Origin: Mucor racemosus
Taxonomy: Eukaryota > Mucoromycota > Mucoromycetes > Mucorales > Mucoraceae
DNA: 64,000 nt
NCBI GenBank assembly: GCA_027405735.1
Contig: JAPEHQ010000007.1
Location: 1,451,001 to 1,515,000, forward strand
Reading direction: 5' to 3'
Shown piece by piece: positions 33,935-47,200 of this stretch. Each line of letters begins with the position of its first letter. Positions within the stretch are counted from its first letter, which is position 1. Under the pieces are notes generated by a model. The model saw nothing but the letters and a program-made list of their open reading frames with translations. It searched no databases and had not been told where the DNA came from. Made by a program: the position numbers and the translations under genes.

Positions 33935-36900
33935 CTATTGACGAGCAGAGTTCATAAATTGAGGCATCCAAGAACTACGTTTTTCGCGCTTACTGTCATC
34001 TTGTGATTCAGGATTTACAGCACTTCCTCCACCTCTTAATGGTTTAGCAATTCTACCAAAATTTATTGCTGACATGGCAGGTTGATTGGATTTTTGAGTT
34101 CTAGCTTGCTCAAGTCTATCTCTAACTGCTTGAAGTTGCGCTTCGAATTTTTGATTTTGATGAATCAATTTCTCTTGTGCATCTCCCAATAATGATTCTA
34201 AACTTTGAATACGTTCATTTCTAGCAATCAATTTTCTTTCAGCAATAGCTACTTCCTTTTTAAGCGAACTATTTTGTTCAACGAGCTAAGAACAATATAA
34301 ATGTTAGTACATTTTCTTTATATTAATTCTCTAAACAACTTGCCTGCTTCTGAACATTCGTTAATTGCTCCAAATTACGTTCAAGGAAAGCCATTTTCTT
34401 TTGCTGTCCTTTATTGTTACTAGCGCGTAAAACATTGTTATATTGTTCACGAGTCTCGTCAAGTGACATTTCTAATTCGACAACCTTCTCACAACGTCCT
34501 TGAAGATCTCTCATCAATGCCTTCTTCATCATCTCAAAATCGGCCAATTGTTGAGCCATGGTCTTTCTCATACGTTCAAGATCTCTTTCTTTTTCAGAAA
34601 TATCTGTTGGTTCTCTCATTGATTGATCAGAAAGAGCAGCCTATTCAATTCATTAATATAAAGTGCTATTCATTTGGTTTTATCCTTACTTGAAGTTGAT
34701 CATTGGCTGTCTTCAAATCATTCATGGCTGTAGTCATCTTGGCATGATCAGTTGCCTTCTTTTCCAATTCTGACTTGAGTTCTTCGATCTCTCTTTGTTG
34801 ATTTTCTTTTTTGGAGGCATATTGATTTTCTAACTTAGACTGTTTGTAATAATTAGATTCTGATCAGTGATTTCATTTAATGCATAAATTTACCTTTAAT
34901 GTTGTGATAGTTTCAGCGAGATCTTCATTCTTTTGAACTTGGGCTTCTTCTTCTGCGATTGTTTTGTCCAAAAGTTCTTCATATTCTTGCTCTAAAGTGG
35001 CAAAACGACCCTCCAAATCTAACTTTCTCTTTTCGATTGTTCCCTTTTCTTCAGTCAACAAATCAATTGTCTGAGTATGTTGTTCAACCAAGATTCGAGA
35101 GTCGGACAAATCTCGCCTGAGTGAGACTAATTCCTCTACTGTCAAACCATTGCCATCTAATTCCAATTTGACAAGTGCATCTCTGATTTGGCGTTCTTTC
35201 TCGTTCATTTCACTTGTTACATCAAAACCAGACATGATTTGAGCCATTTTTTCGGCCTTCTTTTTCTCTTTTTCACTTTGAACATCTTCCTTTTGAGCTA
35301 ATCTCATTTCTACCAGGTTCTTCTTTAATTCTTCCAACTCAGAAATCAATTCTTGATTTGCTTCCTTAAGTGAATCGACCGTAATGGCATTTTCTTTGCT
35401 TTCGTAAGAGATCTTTTGCAATTGCAAACGTAAATTACTCAATTCGGAAGTCATAACTTGATTTTCTTGTGTGACAGATAACTCTTGTTCCTTGTAATAG
35501 TTCATTTCTTCTTTGATAGAATCTAACAGCTTTTCACGATTATTCAACTCAGTTTCCTTTTCGGTAATTTGATCCATCAATTCATTTTCACGGCGAAGGA
35601 ATTCATCACGCTCATCCTTTTCCAATACAATAGCAGGAGTAGCAGGACGAGATAGATCATCTGGTAATGGACTTCTGAAACCTGAAGGCAAAGATGAAGC
35701 AGTTGTGGGGGTAGCAAAATCGCCTCTCGTGACTTTATCCATTGTCACCCATTTATCTTCAGGTACCGTCATGCCTGATCTCCAAATACTAACTTCACCT
35801 TCTAAAGCAGCAATATAGGTTTTGAATGTAACTGTATCCGTTTTAACTTTTTTCAAAAGTGCCTTGAGTTCAGCAGGACTAAGGTCTGCATTCACCTTGG
35901 CCTTATTCTTGATAGATTTAGCTCTCATACCAAAACGTAAGGTTGACAATGTCTCAGCCTCATTGTACGACGAAGGAGAACAGTTGATAATCAATGTTGT
36001 TCGAGAATTACCACCAAGTGATTCTTGTAAAATACGAGTTAATTTTGAATCTCGATAAGGAACATGACTTGACTTTAGTGTAAATGAAACAATTTAGTTA
36101 TTTTGAAACTATTAAATATTTATTAACCAAAATATATTTACCTTTCCGTCAGTTAAAGAGTTGATGACCATACCAAGTGCAGTTAACGATTTATTGATCT
36201 TTTTCGCTTCTTCCAAGGTTTGGCCAGAAGCACCAGTTTTGCCTACTTTTTCGGAACCAGCTAAATCTACAAGATATAATTTACCACTTTTTGCTGCTCC
36301 AGTATCAATGTTCTTTTGAGTGATTGTTACTACAACGATGGAATGACTACGAGAACTCTCGGCATTCATGTTGGTAGATGCAACAACACGATTGCCACTA
36401 CCATTTCTCATGACTTCATATACATCTTCAGAAGATCCAACATAAACTTCTAATAAGCCTTTGACATATACACCATGAGCTTTATCTTCATGAATAGGAA
36501 GATTATCCATGGATGCTGAGAATTAAATGGTTACTATGTGCATTTTGTTTCCATGGCAACAGTGAAAAAATACTTACGATTCAATAAATCTCTCACTTTT
36601 TCCATGTAAATTTCCATATAAGAGACCTTTACAGTGAATTCCAAGTTGCTTGGAGCAGCCATGATACTATCAAAGATTTGACCAATGATACGAGGAATAA
36701 TACCTCTGGTATTTTCATCATCAATGTCAGCACCCTAAAAAAGAAGTTTATCAGTATAACGGATCAAAGAATGACGATTTATGCAAATAAATACCATCAT
36801 GGTAAACGTTTTACCAGAACCAGTTTGACCATAAGCAAATACAGTACCGTTATAACCAGCAGTGACATCTAGAAGTTATAATAAAAATAACATATGATGG

Positions 36901-37247
36901 GTAATTAAAATTTTAATTTAAAGCTCTTTATGAATAATTTGAATACCGAATGATAACATTACCATCAACAATAGTTTTTATAGAATAATCAAACACATCT
37001 TTTTGAGGTGTGTTCATACCAAATACTTTATCAAAAGCAAAACTTCCTTGAAAGTCTTTACCCTGTTGTATTTATTAGAATTCCAAATCATAATAAAGGA
37101 AGGACGAGTGGGAGAAGAGGGATTACTTGCCTTTAAATCTAGTTGAGTTCCTTCTTCATCAATTTCAATAACAGGAACACCTCCTTCCCTAATTTCAAGG
37201 GAATTTTGAGGTCTAAAACGACATACAACCTTGATGTTGTTTGACAT
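33935..37247 (-). CDS. Conventional kinesin (kinesin-1) heavy chain
   Basis: Plus-end-directed microtubule motor for organelle and vesicle transport in hyphae. Nine exons: 37247-37131, 37062-36963, 36868-36795, 36734-36578, 36515-36142, 36072-34894, 34839-34690, 34640-34344 and 34285-33935, giving 932 residues, typical of fungal kinesin-1. The motor domain has the P-loop GQTGSGKT (86-93), switch [11 protein letters not shown] (199-207) and switch [19 protein letters not shown] (about 231-247). The neck [16 protein letters not shown] is of the fungal conventional type. A long coiled coil follows, and the tail holds [11 protein letters not shown], the IAK autoinhibitory motif. Introns 1 and 8 use GC donors (GCAAGT); the homologous reading requires both. 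It starts head to head with dymeclin, 214 bp apart. Confidence 0.97.
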
Positions 37248-37461
37248 TTTGTTTTTATGTTAAAACTAAAGGAAATAAAAGGGAGAAAAAGGAAAGAGAA
37301 AGGTGAAATAGACCTTTTACGGACCTAAAATTATTGAAGATTGGGACCTGTTTTCAGTTGTTTAGTTACGTACAAAAACGCGCTTATAAAAATCGAGATG
37401 TGTGTGGAGTATCAGATGTTCTGCTGTGAGACAATTTCATTTCATTTCTCTTGTAAATAAC
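37248..37461. promoter_or_regulatory. Shared divergent promoter region, kinesin / dymeclin
   Basis: Only 214 bp separate the two start codons, so both promoters must overlap or lie close. The kinesin side is a purine-rich GGAAATAAAAGGGAGAAAAA stretch (pyrimidine-rich on its coding strand). No sharp TATA element is evident. Confidence 0.55.
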
Positions 37462-40172
37462 ATGAATTCTCAAAATTTGCCATCATTATTAACTGCACCA
37501 AACAAGACTTTAGCAGCTCCTCCTCCAACTTCAAGAAGACCATCAAACAACAATACATCTTCTACTTCAGCAGGCTCACCTAATAAATCAAATAAAATCA
37601 CTTCCCCTTTGCCTCGTTCACCTTCATTAGAACTTTCCGATTCTTTCTCGGCCTTATCATCAATTTCACCTATTGCAACTGCAACTTCTGCTAGTGTTGC
37701 AACATCCAAGTTTGGTATCAGTTCACATCATAATACAAAATCTCCCACAGAACAACATGGCCCTTTTTTTTCGTCTTCTCAACTTTGTGCAATTAAGCCT
37801 ATTTGCTCAAATTTGACAATAGAAGATTGGTCATTTTTAGCATTAGAAAAATACCCAGCAACTCATAATTCGTAAGTACATATCTCTCTTTTTTATTATT
37901 ATTAAACAAAATATGATCCTAACATTTGTCATTAGACAAGATGCTTATGATCTGGAAATTAGCACATTAGGACTATCCATTGAACTTGGTAAAACTCTTC
38001 AAGTACACTTGTGCTACTAATTATAGACTAAATTTTATTTAATAGCTGCTAATAATACAAGAACACGTAACTTTAATAAGCTTTTGAGTCATCTTCTCGG
38101 CCTATTAAAGTATTTGCAGACCAATTCCCTAGAGTAAGCCTATTAGTGCTATTGTTGTATCCTTGAAATTAAGTTTCAATCTTTAGAACAATTCCTATAG
38201 AAACTTACAATGCATTATTTTTGTTGCGAGTTTTTACTAAACAATTTACTGGGAATTTAACAAATAATGAAATAATCGAGCAATTTGAAGATGATCCCAA
38301 TGTATCAAAAGCAGAGAAACTTATTGAAAATTTACTATATGTTTTGATTAATATGGACCCAAGGTATGTCGATCATTTTATTATGCAAAATTGTGTAAAT
38401 TCAGATTTTTTTTTTCTCTTTTAGTTTGAATTATTCAACATATGAGTTTTATACAGAAGTGCTCAACACATTCCTCGTTTTATGTTCGACTCAACTACAA
38501 CAAAGCAAATTATCTCAAGATAATAATTATTTTTTGGGCATTCTCATGTCGAAATTTGGAAACAGAGCTGAAACGGTTGTAGCCAGATTATTAGAAAATT
38601 TGATTGAACAGAAAACTCCTCCTCCTCAATCATCCAGTGTCATGTATACAGCCTACAATTACTTTTTCTCGGGAAGATCAAATGCTAATTCAGATGCTGA
38701 TACAATGCCTGTAGCAGATCGAAGTTTGTTATTACTTTTACTGTTAGGCACGCAACCTATTTCAGAAAAAAGAAATACAGAATGGAATGAATCTTATAGA
38801 TTTGCCATTGCAAATTTAAGTGATCATAATGGTAAGAAAAAGATTCAGGAACCAAAATCAAGGTGAAATTAATATATTTTGGTTAGTAATTTCAAGCGAT
38901 ATTGATGGATGCGACCGCAAAATGCATTTGATATCTTTCAAGGATTTATTTGAGATATTTAGTAAATCAATTCAAGTAGAGGAAAGGATGCTTTTGTTTT
39001 ACTTAATACTAGTAGAAAATGAATCATTTAGGGTTTATGTATTATCTAGAACAGATCAAGAAACAATCGTAAGTTTAAATTATGCTGTTGAAGCCCTTGG
39101 TATAAAGTATTCAAAGTTTGTTATTATGTTTAGTATTTGCCTATATTGAAATTAATATATGAATCAATGGAAGCAAAGACAAACTTTTCTCAAATTTATA
39201 TCTTGATGGTGATTTTATTGATTCTTAGTCAGGACGATGTAAATAATGAAGCTATACAAAAAATTGTAAGTGGATCTTTATTGTGTTGTAATCTCATAAT
39301 AATCAATTTTCCTCCTCCAAGGTTGTGCACAATATCACTTGGTTTACAGAAAGACCTTTATTAAAATCAGTATCTTTGGGTGGTTTAATGACATTAGTGC
39401 TCATTCGTACATTACAACTGAATTTGTCCCATCAAAAGGATGTTTACTTGCACACAAATTGTTTGGCTATTCTGTCAAATATGTCTAATACAATGTCAGA
39501 CATGCACGCCTACGTAGCTCAAAGGATTATTAGGTAAGCATGTCTTCTTGTCCTGCTTAATCCAATGATAGTAACAGATTTTAGCTTGTTTGAAGTACTA
39601 GCAAGACGTTACACCAAGCTAATAGAAAAACAATCTGCAGATGTAACAGCTTATGAAGATCTCTTGGTGCTCTTATTAGAAATTATAAATTCGACATTGA
39701 CACATCGTTTAAAACATAATTCTCAACTAGTTTATGCTCTTTTACAAAAGAGAGAGATTTTTACTCCTTTTCAAAAGCAATCTAGATTGTCAGATCTTGT
39801 ACAAAACTTGGAGCAAGTCATTGTTCACTTTAATACTCGTGTAGCAGAAGCCAATTTGAAAGCGCCTTCTTCAAATGAAGTTTTAAGGTTGATTGAACAG
39901 GCCTCTCGTACGTGGTCAAATCAAAAATTAATAGTAAGTGTATTGATCGATTGAATCTCATCTGTTACTTATTGTATTTGTTATTTTATTAGTTATTACC
40001 ATATCTCAAGTTTCAGTACAAGGAAGAACAAGAATCATTTGAATTCTTTATACCATACATTTGGGCTTTGGTCCAAAGAAGAGCTTTTATTTACTGGAGT
40101 GAAGAGAAAAGTCATGTGCTTGATAATTACCGCTTAATGAATGAAGAAATCGAACAGCAACCGTTATCATAA
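37462..40172 (+). CDS. Dymeclin family protein
   Basis: Golgi-associated peripheral membrane protein needed for Golgi organisation and traffic in animals. Ten exons: 37462-37871, 37936-37988, 38046-38133, 38187-38363, 38425-38831, 38887-39068, 39134-39265, 39322-39533, 39585-39933 and 39993-40172, giving 729 residues (human dymeclin is about 670). Visible family segments are LFLLRVFTKQFTGNLT, NYSTYEFYTEVLNTFLVL, SLLLLLLLGTQ, LPILKLIYE, HTNCLAILSNMS, AQRIISLFEVLARR and the C-terminal LKFQYKEEQESFEFFIPY. The first 110 residues are Ser/Pro-rich and disordered-looking, longer than in animals. The upstream in-frame extension has no ATG, so 37462 is the start. The exon 6 acceptor at 38886 was picked to keep frame and is the least certain junction. 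Confidence 0.92.
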
Positions 40173-41253
40173 CTTGAATCAACTATATTTTTTTTTTCAA
40201 ATAAACAAAATCTAATGTAAATTGGTGTACCCGTGTATATCAGTTCGTATGTACTTTATATCTCGTAAATTCGCCAATAATAGCATAAACTATTAGCTGT
40301 TTTTTTTAACATTTCGTTGTATTGTATATTATTTTTAAGTGATACAATTTAACGATGTAAATCCCATTATTGCTTCCATAAAAACGTTTGTTTGTGATTC
40401 AAGTCTATGTAACCCACAGTATGGTATATATTTATACAGATGGCCAAACTTGAGGGGTTCGAACTGTTATCCTCATAATGACCGTTTTCCCCTCAGTCTA
40501 CCGAGGGGGAATTAACGGTTACTTAAGGAAGATGAAAAATTTGCCTTTTTGTTCTAATCTTTTGTCTTTTTTTTCTACTTGTTTTTTCTACTTATTTTTG
40601 TTTACGAATTTTTTTAAGATTTGAGGTATACTATGCCATTTTTTATTAGAGTTATATGATATTTTGCTGTTCTAGTGGTCATGGAAAAGGTTACAGTAAT
40701 CTTACGACGAATGTTGAATTACAAGATCTTTTCCGCTCAATGTAAGTAAATGTGTATCTCTGTGGTACCTGTATCTATAGAAATCCAAAATCCTTTGATT
40801 TACTTTCTTTTGTTAATCTTGTTATCCTGTTTCACATTAAAATTATTTTAATAAAGATTCGGTATTATTATAAAACTATAAAGACTCTGTGCTTTCCTTG
40901 TTATAAACTTTTACATTTTCAAACACATCATAATCAATACATTTCGTGAAACCTTTATTTTATCACACTCATCTTTGCATACATCTTATTTTCTTTTGAA
41001 AATACCAACATGAAAACCGCTTTTACATGGATTCTATTTATTCAAACATGTCAAGTGTCTCATCCTTGATGGTAGCTAATCTCACATCAAAAAGCTGCAA
41101 GGTAAAGAACGTATGTATTTTTTTCTTTGTACAACATTTTTAGGGTTCGAAAAGAAGCCTAAACCTTGTCCGTGGGACATCTTTTATCAACAATTATATA
41201 TTCATTTATGTATCCATTTGTTATTAAAAGACAAATATTCCAATTTTCATCCT
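40173..41253. other. Intergenic region with two exon-like scraps
   Basis: No complete gene. Two short blocks look coding. 40675-40742 reads GHGKGYSNLTTNVELQDLF between a TTCTAG acceptor and a GTAAGT donor. 41020-41101 reads FYMDSIYSNMSSVSSLMVAN and ends at a possible donor (AAG/GTAAAG). They could be 5' exons of a gene cut off by the tandem array that begins at 41254. I recognise no family, and exon joining is not demonstrated. Confidence 0.25.
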
Positions 41254-44200
41254 ATTCAACATTGTCCCGGCTACAAAATTTATTAAATGAAGCAAGGATG
41301 GTTACTATAGTGATTGTTTCATAAATTTGAATGATGCAGAAATGGCCAGCTTAAAATTGAAAAGGCGCATTTGAAATGAAAATAAGTCGAGAAAATACTA
41401 AGGTATTGCAATGATGGGTATTAAGTAAAGTCTAGATTATTTTTCATTCTCTACCAGGATATCTAGGTTTTGGATGGCTGTAAAGACTTTTTTATTTTTT
41501 TATAAATTTTGTGAGAGCACTTTTTCTGTTATAGATATCCATGAAGGAATGGCTGATATGCAAAACTAAAACCATAGGATAGTGCTCATTAGCGTTTATC
41601 CAACGAATTTTATCTCGTGAAAAAATATTAATTTTTGGTCGAGAAAAGTGAGATTGAATGATTGATTTTTGGTGATACAAAAAAGGATCAATTTTGGACG
41701 AGGATATACAAGGAAAAAATTTCGCCGACCAAAAAAAATAATCAAAAAAATGTATATCCCCACGAAAAATAGGACTAAAGCTACGTATAAATACTCATTT
41801 TGTAGATAATTTTGTTGCGCATAATGTGAAAATAAAATATTTTAGGGTTACATTTGAATAAAGGGTACTTTTTGTTCAAAAACCGTTAAAATTTGACATT
41901 AAATTTACTAGGGATTTTATGAGAAAAACATTTTCAAAACCTACACAGATCGATTCAGAATTAAAAACTGAACCCAAGATATTTAATACGCTAGTTCAAC
42001 TTACTATGCATTTTTGTGAGCAATTAACCATACAAGGTTTTTTTTGGATTTTTTTGGATTTTTTTTCCATTTGAACACTTTTTTGAATTGAAGCTCAGTC
42101 ACCTGTGCATATCTAATTATACAATTTTATATGGTGATATTCAAAATCGGAGCGTGCCCCCATTTCAATAGATAATCAGGAAATAAAAAATGTAAGATAT
42201 ACTTGAGATGCTACAGAATATTGACAAAAAAGTTATTTCTATTCATCTTGATTTTTCAGCGAGTATAAAGGCTTCAAAAGTAAAACACTTGTTTTTCCCC
42301 CGCTTAAAATCTTAATCTAAGATGTCAGATATCTCGAGATTTTATAAGCTTGCGAATAATAGCTTCTAAGCTAAATCTTCTTGTTTTTCAATGTTTTATT
42401 ACATATTAAAGTTTCAGGGATGGCTTTTTTTTGGACCCCCAAACCTCATAATTGTAAATCCTGTTTTGTTTTGTTTTTCTGTTTTGTAGTTTTAACAATT
42501 TGGAGAATTTTCACATTTTTTTACAAAAGTATCGCTAGGAATCAGACAACCAAGTTTTCTGAGGTAAAATTGGCTGCTAAAAACGAATCTGCAATTTATT
42601 TTATTGTATCTATCAATTTCACCGAGATTTTTGCGGTATAAAATTTGCTGGATTCTAGTATATACGCCTATGACAACCCTTAAATTTCATTATAAAGTCT
42701 TACTTGAACACATAATAAAAGTTGGTGAACAATTTATTTTACACATTTTGATATATAATTCTAAACGTCAAGTCTAGTTTCAACAATTCTAGAGGGAAAA
42801 AACCAGCCAAAAAGCGTGAATATTTGTACTGGTAATCAATTTTAGCAGAAACTTGTTTCAAAAACAGTATCCATCCATTCAACATTGTCCCGGCTACAAA
42901 ATTTATTAAATGAAGCAAGGATGGTTACTATAGTGATTGTTTCATAAATTTGAATGATGCAGAAATGGCCAGCTTAAAATTGAAAAGGCGCATTTGAAAT
43001 GAAAATAAGTCGAGAAAATACTAAGGTATTGCAATGATGGGTATTAAGTAAAGTCTAGATTATTTTTCATTCTCTACCAGGATATCTAGGTTTTGGATGG
43101 CTGTAAAGACTTTTTTATTTTTTTATAAATTTTGTGAGAGCACTTTTTCTGTTATAGATATCCATGAAGGAATGGCTGATATGCAAAACTAAAACCATAG
43201 GATAGTGCTCATTAGCGTTTATCCAACGAATTTTATCTCGTGAAAAAATATTAATTTTTGGTCGAGAAAAGTGAGATTGAATGATTGATTTTTGGTGATA
43301 CAAAAAAGGATCAATTTTGGACGAGGATATACAAGGAAAAAATTTCGCCGACCAAAAAAAATAATCAAAAAAATGTATATCCCCACGAAAAATAGGACTA
43401 AAGCTACGTATAAATACTCATTTTGTAGATAATTTTGTTGCGCATAATGTGAAAATAAAATATTTTAGGGTTACATTTGAATAAAGGGTACTTTTTGTTC
43501 AAAAACCGTTAAAATTTGACATTAAATTTACTAGGGATTTTATGAGAAAAACATTTTCAAAACCTACACAGATCGATTCAGAATTAAAAACTGAACCCAA
43601 GATATTTAATACGCTAGTTCAACTTACTATGCATTTTTGTGAGCAATTAACCATACAAGGTTTTTTTTGGATTTTTTTGGATTTTTTTTCCATTTGAACA
43701 CTTTTTTGAATTGAAGCTCAGTCACCTGTGCATATCTAATTATACAATTTTATATGGTGATATTCAAAATCGGAGCGTGCCCCCATTTCAATAGATAATC
43801 AGGAAATAAAAAATGTAAGATATACTTGAGATGCTACAGAATATTGACAAAAAAGTTATTTCTATTCATCTTGATTTTTCAGCGAGTATAAAGGCTTCAA
43901 AAGTAAAACACTTGTTTTTCCCCCGCTTAAAATCTTAATCTAAGATGTCAGATATCTCGAGATTTTATAAGCTTGCGAATAATAGCTTCTAAGCTAAATC
44001 TTCTTGTTTTTCAATGTTTTATTACATATTAAAGTTTCAGGGATGGCTTTTTTTTGGACCCCCAAACCTCATAATTGTAAATCCTGTTTTGTTTTGTTTT
44101 TCTGTTTTGTAGTTTTAACAATTTGGAGAATTTTCACATTTTTTTACAAAAGTATCGCTAGGAATCAGACAACCAAGTTTTCTGAGGTAAAATTGGCTGC

Positions 44201-47200
44201 TAAAAACGAATCTGCAATTTATTTTATTGTATCTATCAATTTCACCGAGATTTTTGCGGTATAAAATTTGCTGGATTCTAGTATATACGCCTATGACAAC
44301 CCTTAAATTTCATTATAAAGTCTTACTTGAACACATAATAAAAGTTGGTGAACAATTTATTTTACACATTTTGATATATAATTCTAAACGTCAAGTCTAG
44401 TTTCAACAATTCTAGAGGGAAAAAACCAGCCAAAAAGCGTGAATATTTGTACTGGTAATCAATTTTAGCAGAAACTTGTTTCAAAAACAGTATCCATCCA
44501 TTCAACATTGTCCCGGCTACAAAATTTATTAAATGAAGCAAGGATGGTTACTATAGTGATTGTTTCATAAATTTGAATGATGCAGAAATGGCCAGCTTAA
44601 AATTGAAAAGGCGCATTTGAAATGAAAATAAGTCGAGAAAATACTAAGGTATTGCAATGATGGGTATTAAGTAAAGTCTAGATTATTTTTCATTCTCTAC
44701 CAGGATATCTAGGTTTTGGATGGCTGTAAAGACTTTTTTATTTTTTTATAAATTTTGTGAGAGCACTTTTTCTGTTATAGATATCCATGAAGGAATGGCT
44801 GATATGCAAAACTAAAACCATAGGATAGTGCTCATTAGCGTTTATCCAACGAATTTTATCTCGTGAAAAAATATTAATTTTTGGTCGAGAAAAGTGAGAT
44901 TGAATGATTGATTTTTGGTGATACAAAAAAGGATCAATTTTGGACGAGGATATACAAGGAAAAAATTTCGCCGACCAAAAAAAATAATCAAAAAAATGTA
45001 TATCCCCACGAAAAATAGGACTAAAGCTACGTATAAATACTCATTTTGTAGATAATTTTGTTGCGCATAATGTGAAAATAAAATATTTTAGGGTTACATT
45101 TGAATAAAGGGTACTTTTTGTTCAAAAACCGTTAAAATTTGACATTAAATTTACTAGGGATTTTATGAGAAAAACATTTTCAAAACCTACACAGATCGAT
45201 TCAGAATTAAAAACTGAACCCAAGATATTTAATACGCTAGTTCAACTTACTATGCATTTTTGTGAGCAATTAACCATACAAGGTTTTTTTTGGATTTTTT
45301 TGGATTTTTTTTCCATTTGAACACTTTTTTGAATTGAAGCTCAGTCACCTGTGCATATCTAATTATACAATTTTATATGGTGATATTCAAAATCGGAGCG
45401 TGCCCCCATTTCAATAGATAATCAGGAAATAAAAAATGTAAGATATACTTGAGATGCTACAGAATATTGACAAAAAAGTTATTTCTATTCATCTTGATTT
45501 TTCAGCGAGTATAAAGGCTTCAAAAGTAAAACACTTGTTTTTCCCCCGCTTAAAATCTTAATCTAAGATGTCAGATATCTCGAGATTTTATAAGCTTGCG
45601 AATAATAGCTTCTAAGCTAAATCTTCTTGTTTTTCAATGTTTTATTACATATTAAAGTTTCAGGGATGGCTTTTTTTTGGACCCCCAAACCTCATAATTG
45701 TAAATCCTGTTTTGTTTTGTTTTTCTGTTTTGTAGTTTTAACAATTTGGAGAATTTTCACATTTTTTTACAAAAGTATCGCTAGGAATCAGACAACCAAG
45801 TTTTCTGAGGTAAAATTGGCTGCTAAAAACGAATCTGCAATTTATTTTATTGTATCTATCAATTTCACCGAGATTTTTGCGGTATAAAATTTGCTGGATT
45901 CTAGTATATACGCCTATGACAACCCTTAAATTTCATTATAAAGTCTTACTTGAACACATAATAAAAGTTGGTGAACAATTTATTTTACACATTTTGATAT
46001 ATAATTCTAAACGTCAAGTCTAGTTTCAACAATTCTAGAGGGAAAAAACCAGCCAAAAAGCGTGAATATTTGTACTGGTAATCAATTTTAGCAGAAACTT
46101 GTTTCAAAAACAGTATCCATCCATTCAACATTGTCCCGGCTACAAAATTTATTAAATGAAGCAAGGATGGTTACTATAGTGATTGTTTCATAAATTTGAA
46201 TGATGCAGAAATGGCCAGCTTAAAATTGAAAAGGCGCATTTGAAATGAAAATAAGTCGAGAAAATACTAAGGTATTGCAATGATGGGTATTAAGTAAAGT
46301 CTAGATTATTTTTCATTCTCTACCAGGATATCTAGGTTTTGGATGGCTGTAAAGACTTTTTTATTTTTTTATAAATTTTGTGAGAGCACTTTTTCTGTTA
46401 TAGATATCCATGAAGGAATGGCTGATATGCAAAACTAAAACCATAGGATAGTGCTCATTAGCGTTTATCCAACGAATTTTATCTCGTGAAAAAATATTAA
46501 TTTTTGGTCGAGAAAAGTGAGATTGAATGATTGATTTTTGGTGATACAAAAAAGGATCAATTTTGGACGAGGATATACAAGGAAAAAATTTCGCCGACCA
46601 AAAAAAATAATCAAAAAAATGTATATCCCCACGAAAAATAGGACTAAAGCTACGTATAAATACTCATTTTGTAGATAATTTTGTTGCGCATAATGTGAAA
46701 ATAAAATATTTTAGGGTTACATTTGAATAAAGGGTACTTTTTGTTCAAAAACCGTTAAAATTTGACATTAAATTTACTAGGGATTTTATGAGAAAAACAT
46801 TTTCAAAACCTACACAGATCGATTCAGAATTAAAAACTGAACCCAAGATATTTAATACGCTAGTTCAACTTACTATGCATTTTTGTGAGCAATTAACCAT
46901 ACAAGGTTTTTTTTGGATTTTTTTGGATTTTTTTTCCATTTGAACACTTTTTTGAATTGAAGCTCAGTCACCTGTGCATATCTAATTATACAATTTTATA
47001 TGGTGATATTCAAAATCGGAGCGTGCCCCCATTTCAATAGATAATCAGGAAATAAAAAATGTAAGATATACTTGAGATGCTACAGAATATTGACAAAAAA
47101 GTTATTTCTATTCATCTTGATTTTTCAGCGAGTATAAAGGCTTCAAAAGTAAAACACTTGTTTTTCCCCCGCTTAAAATCTTAATCTAAGATGTCAGATA

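Noticed and set aside
37402..37461. N-terminal extension of dymeclin
   Set aside because: The extension begins at GTG, not ATG; the first ATG in frame is 37462.
40440..40520. Possible tRNA from a GGTTCGAACTG B-box-like word
   Set aside because: No consistent acceptor or T-arm pairing on either strand; the GAGGGG and CCCCTC words form unrelated hairpins.
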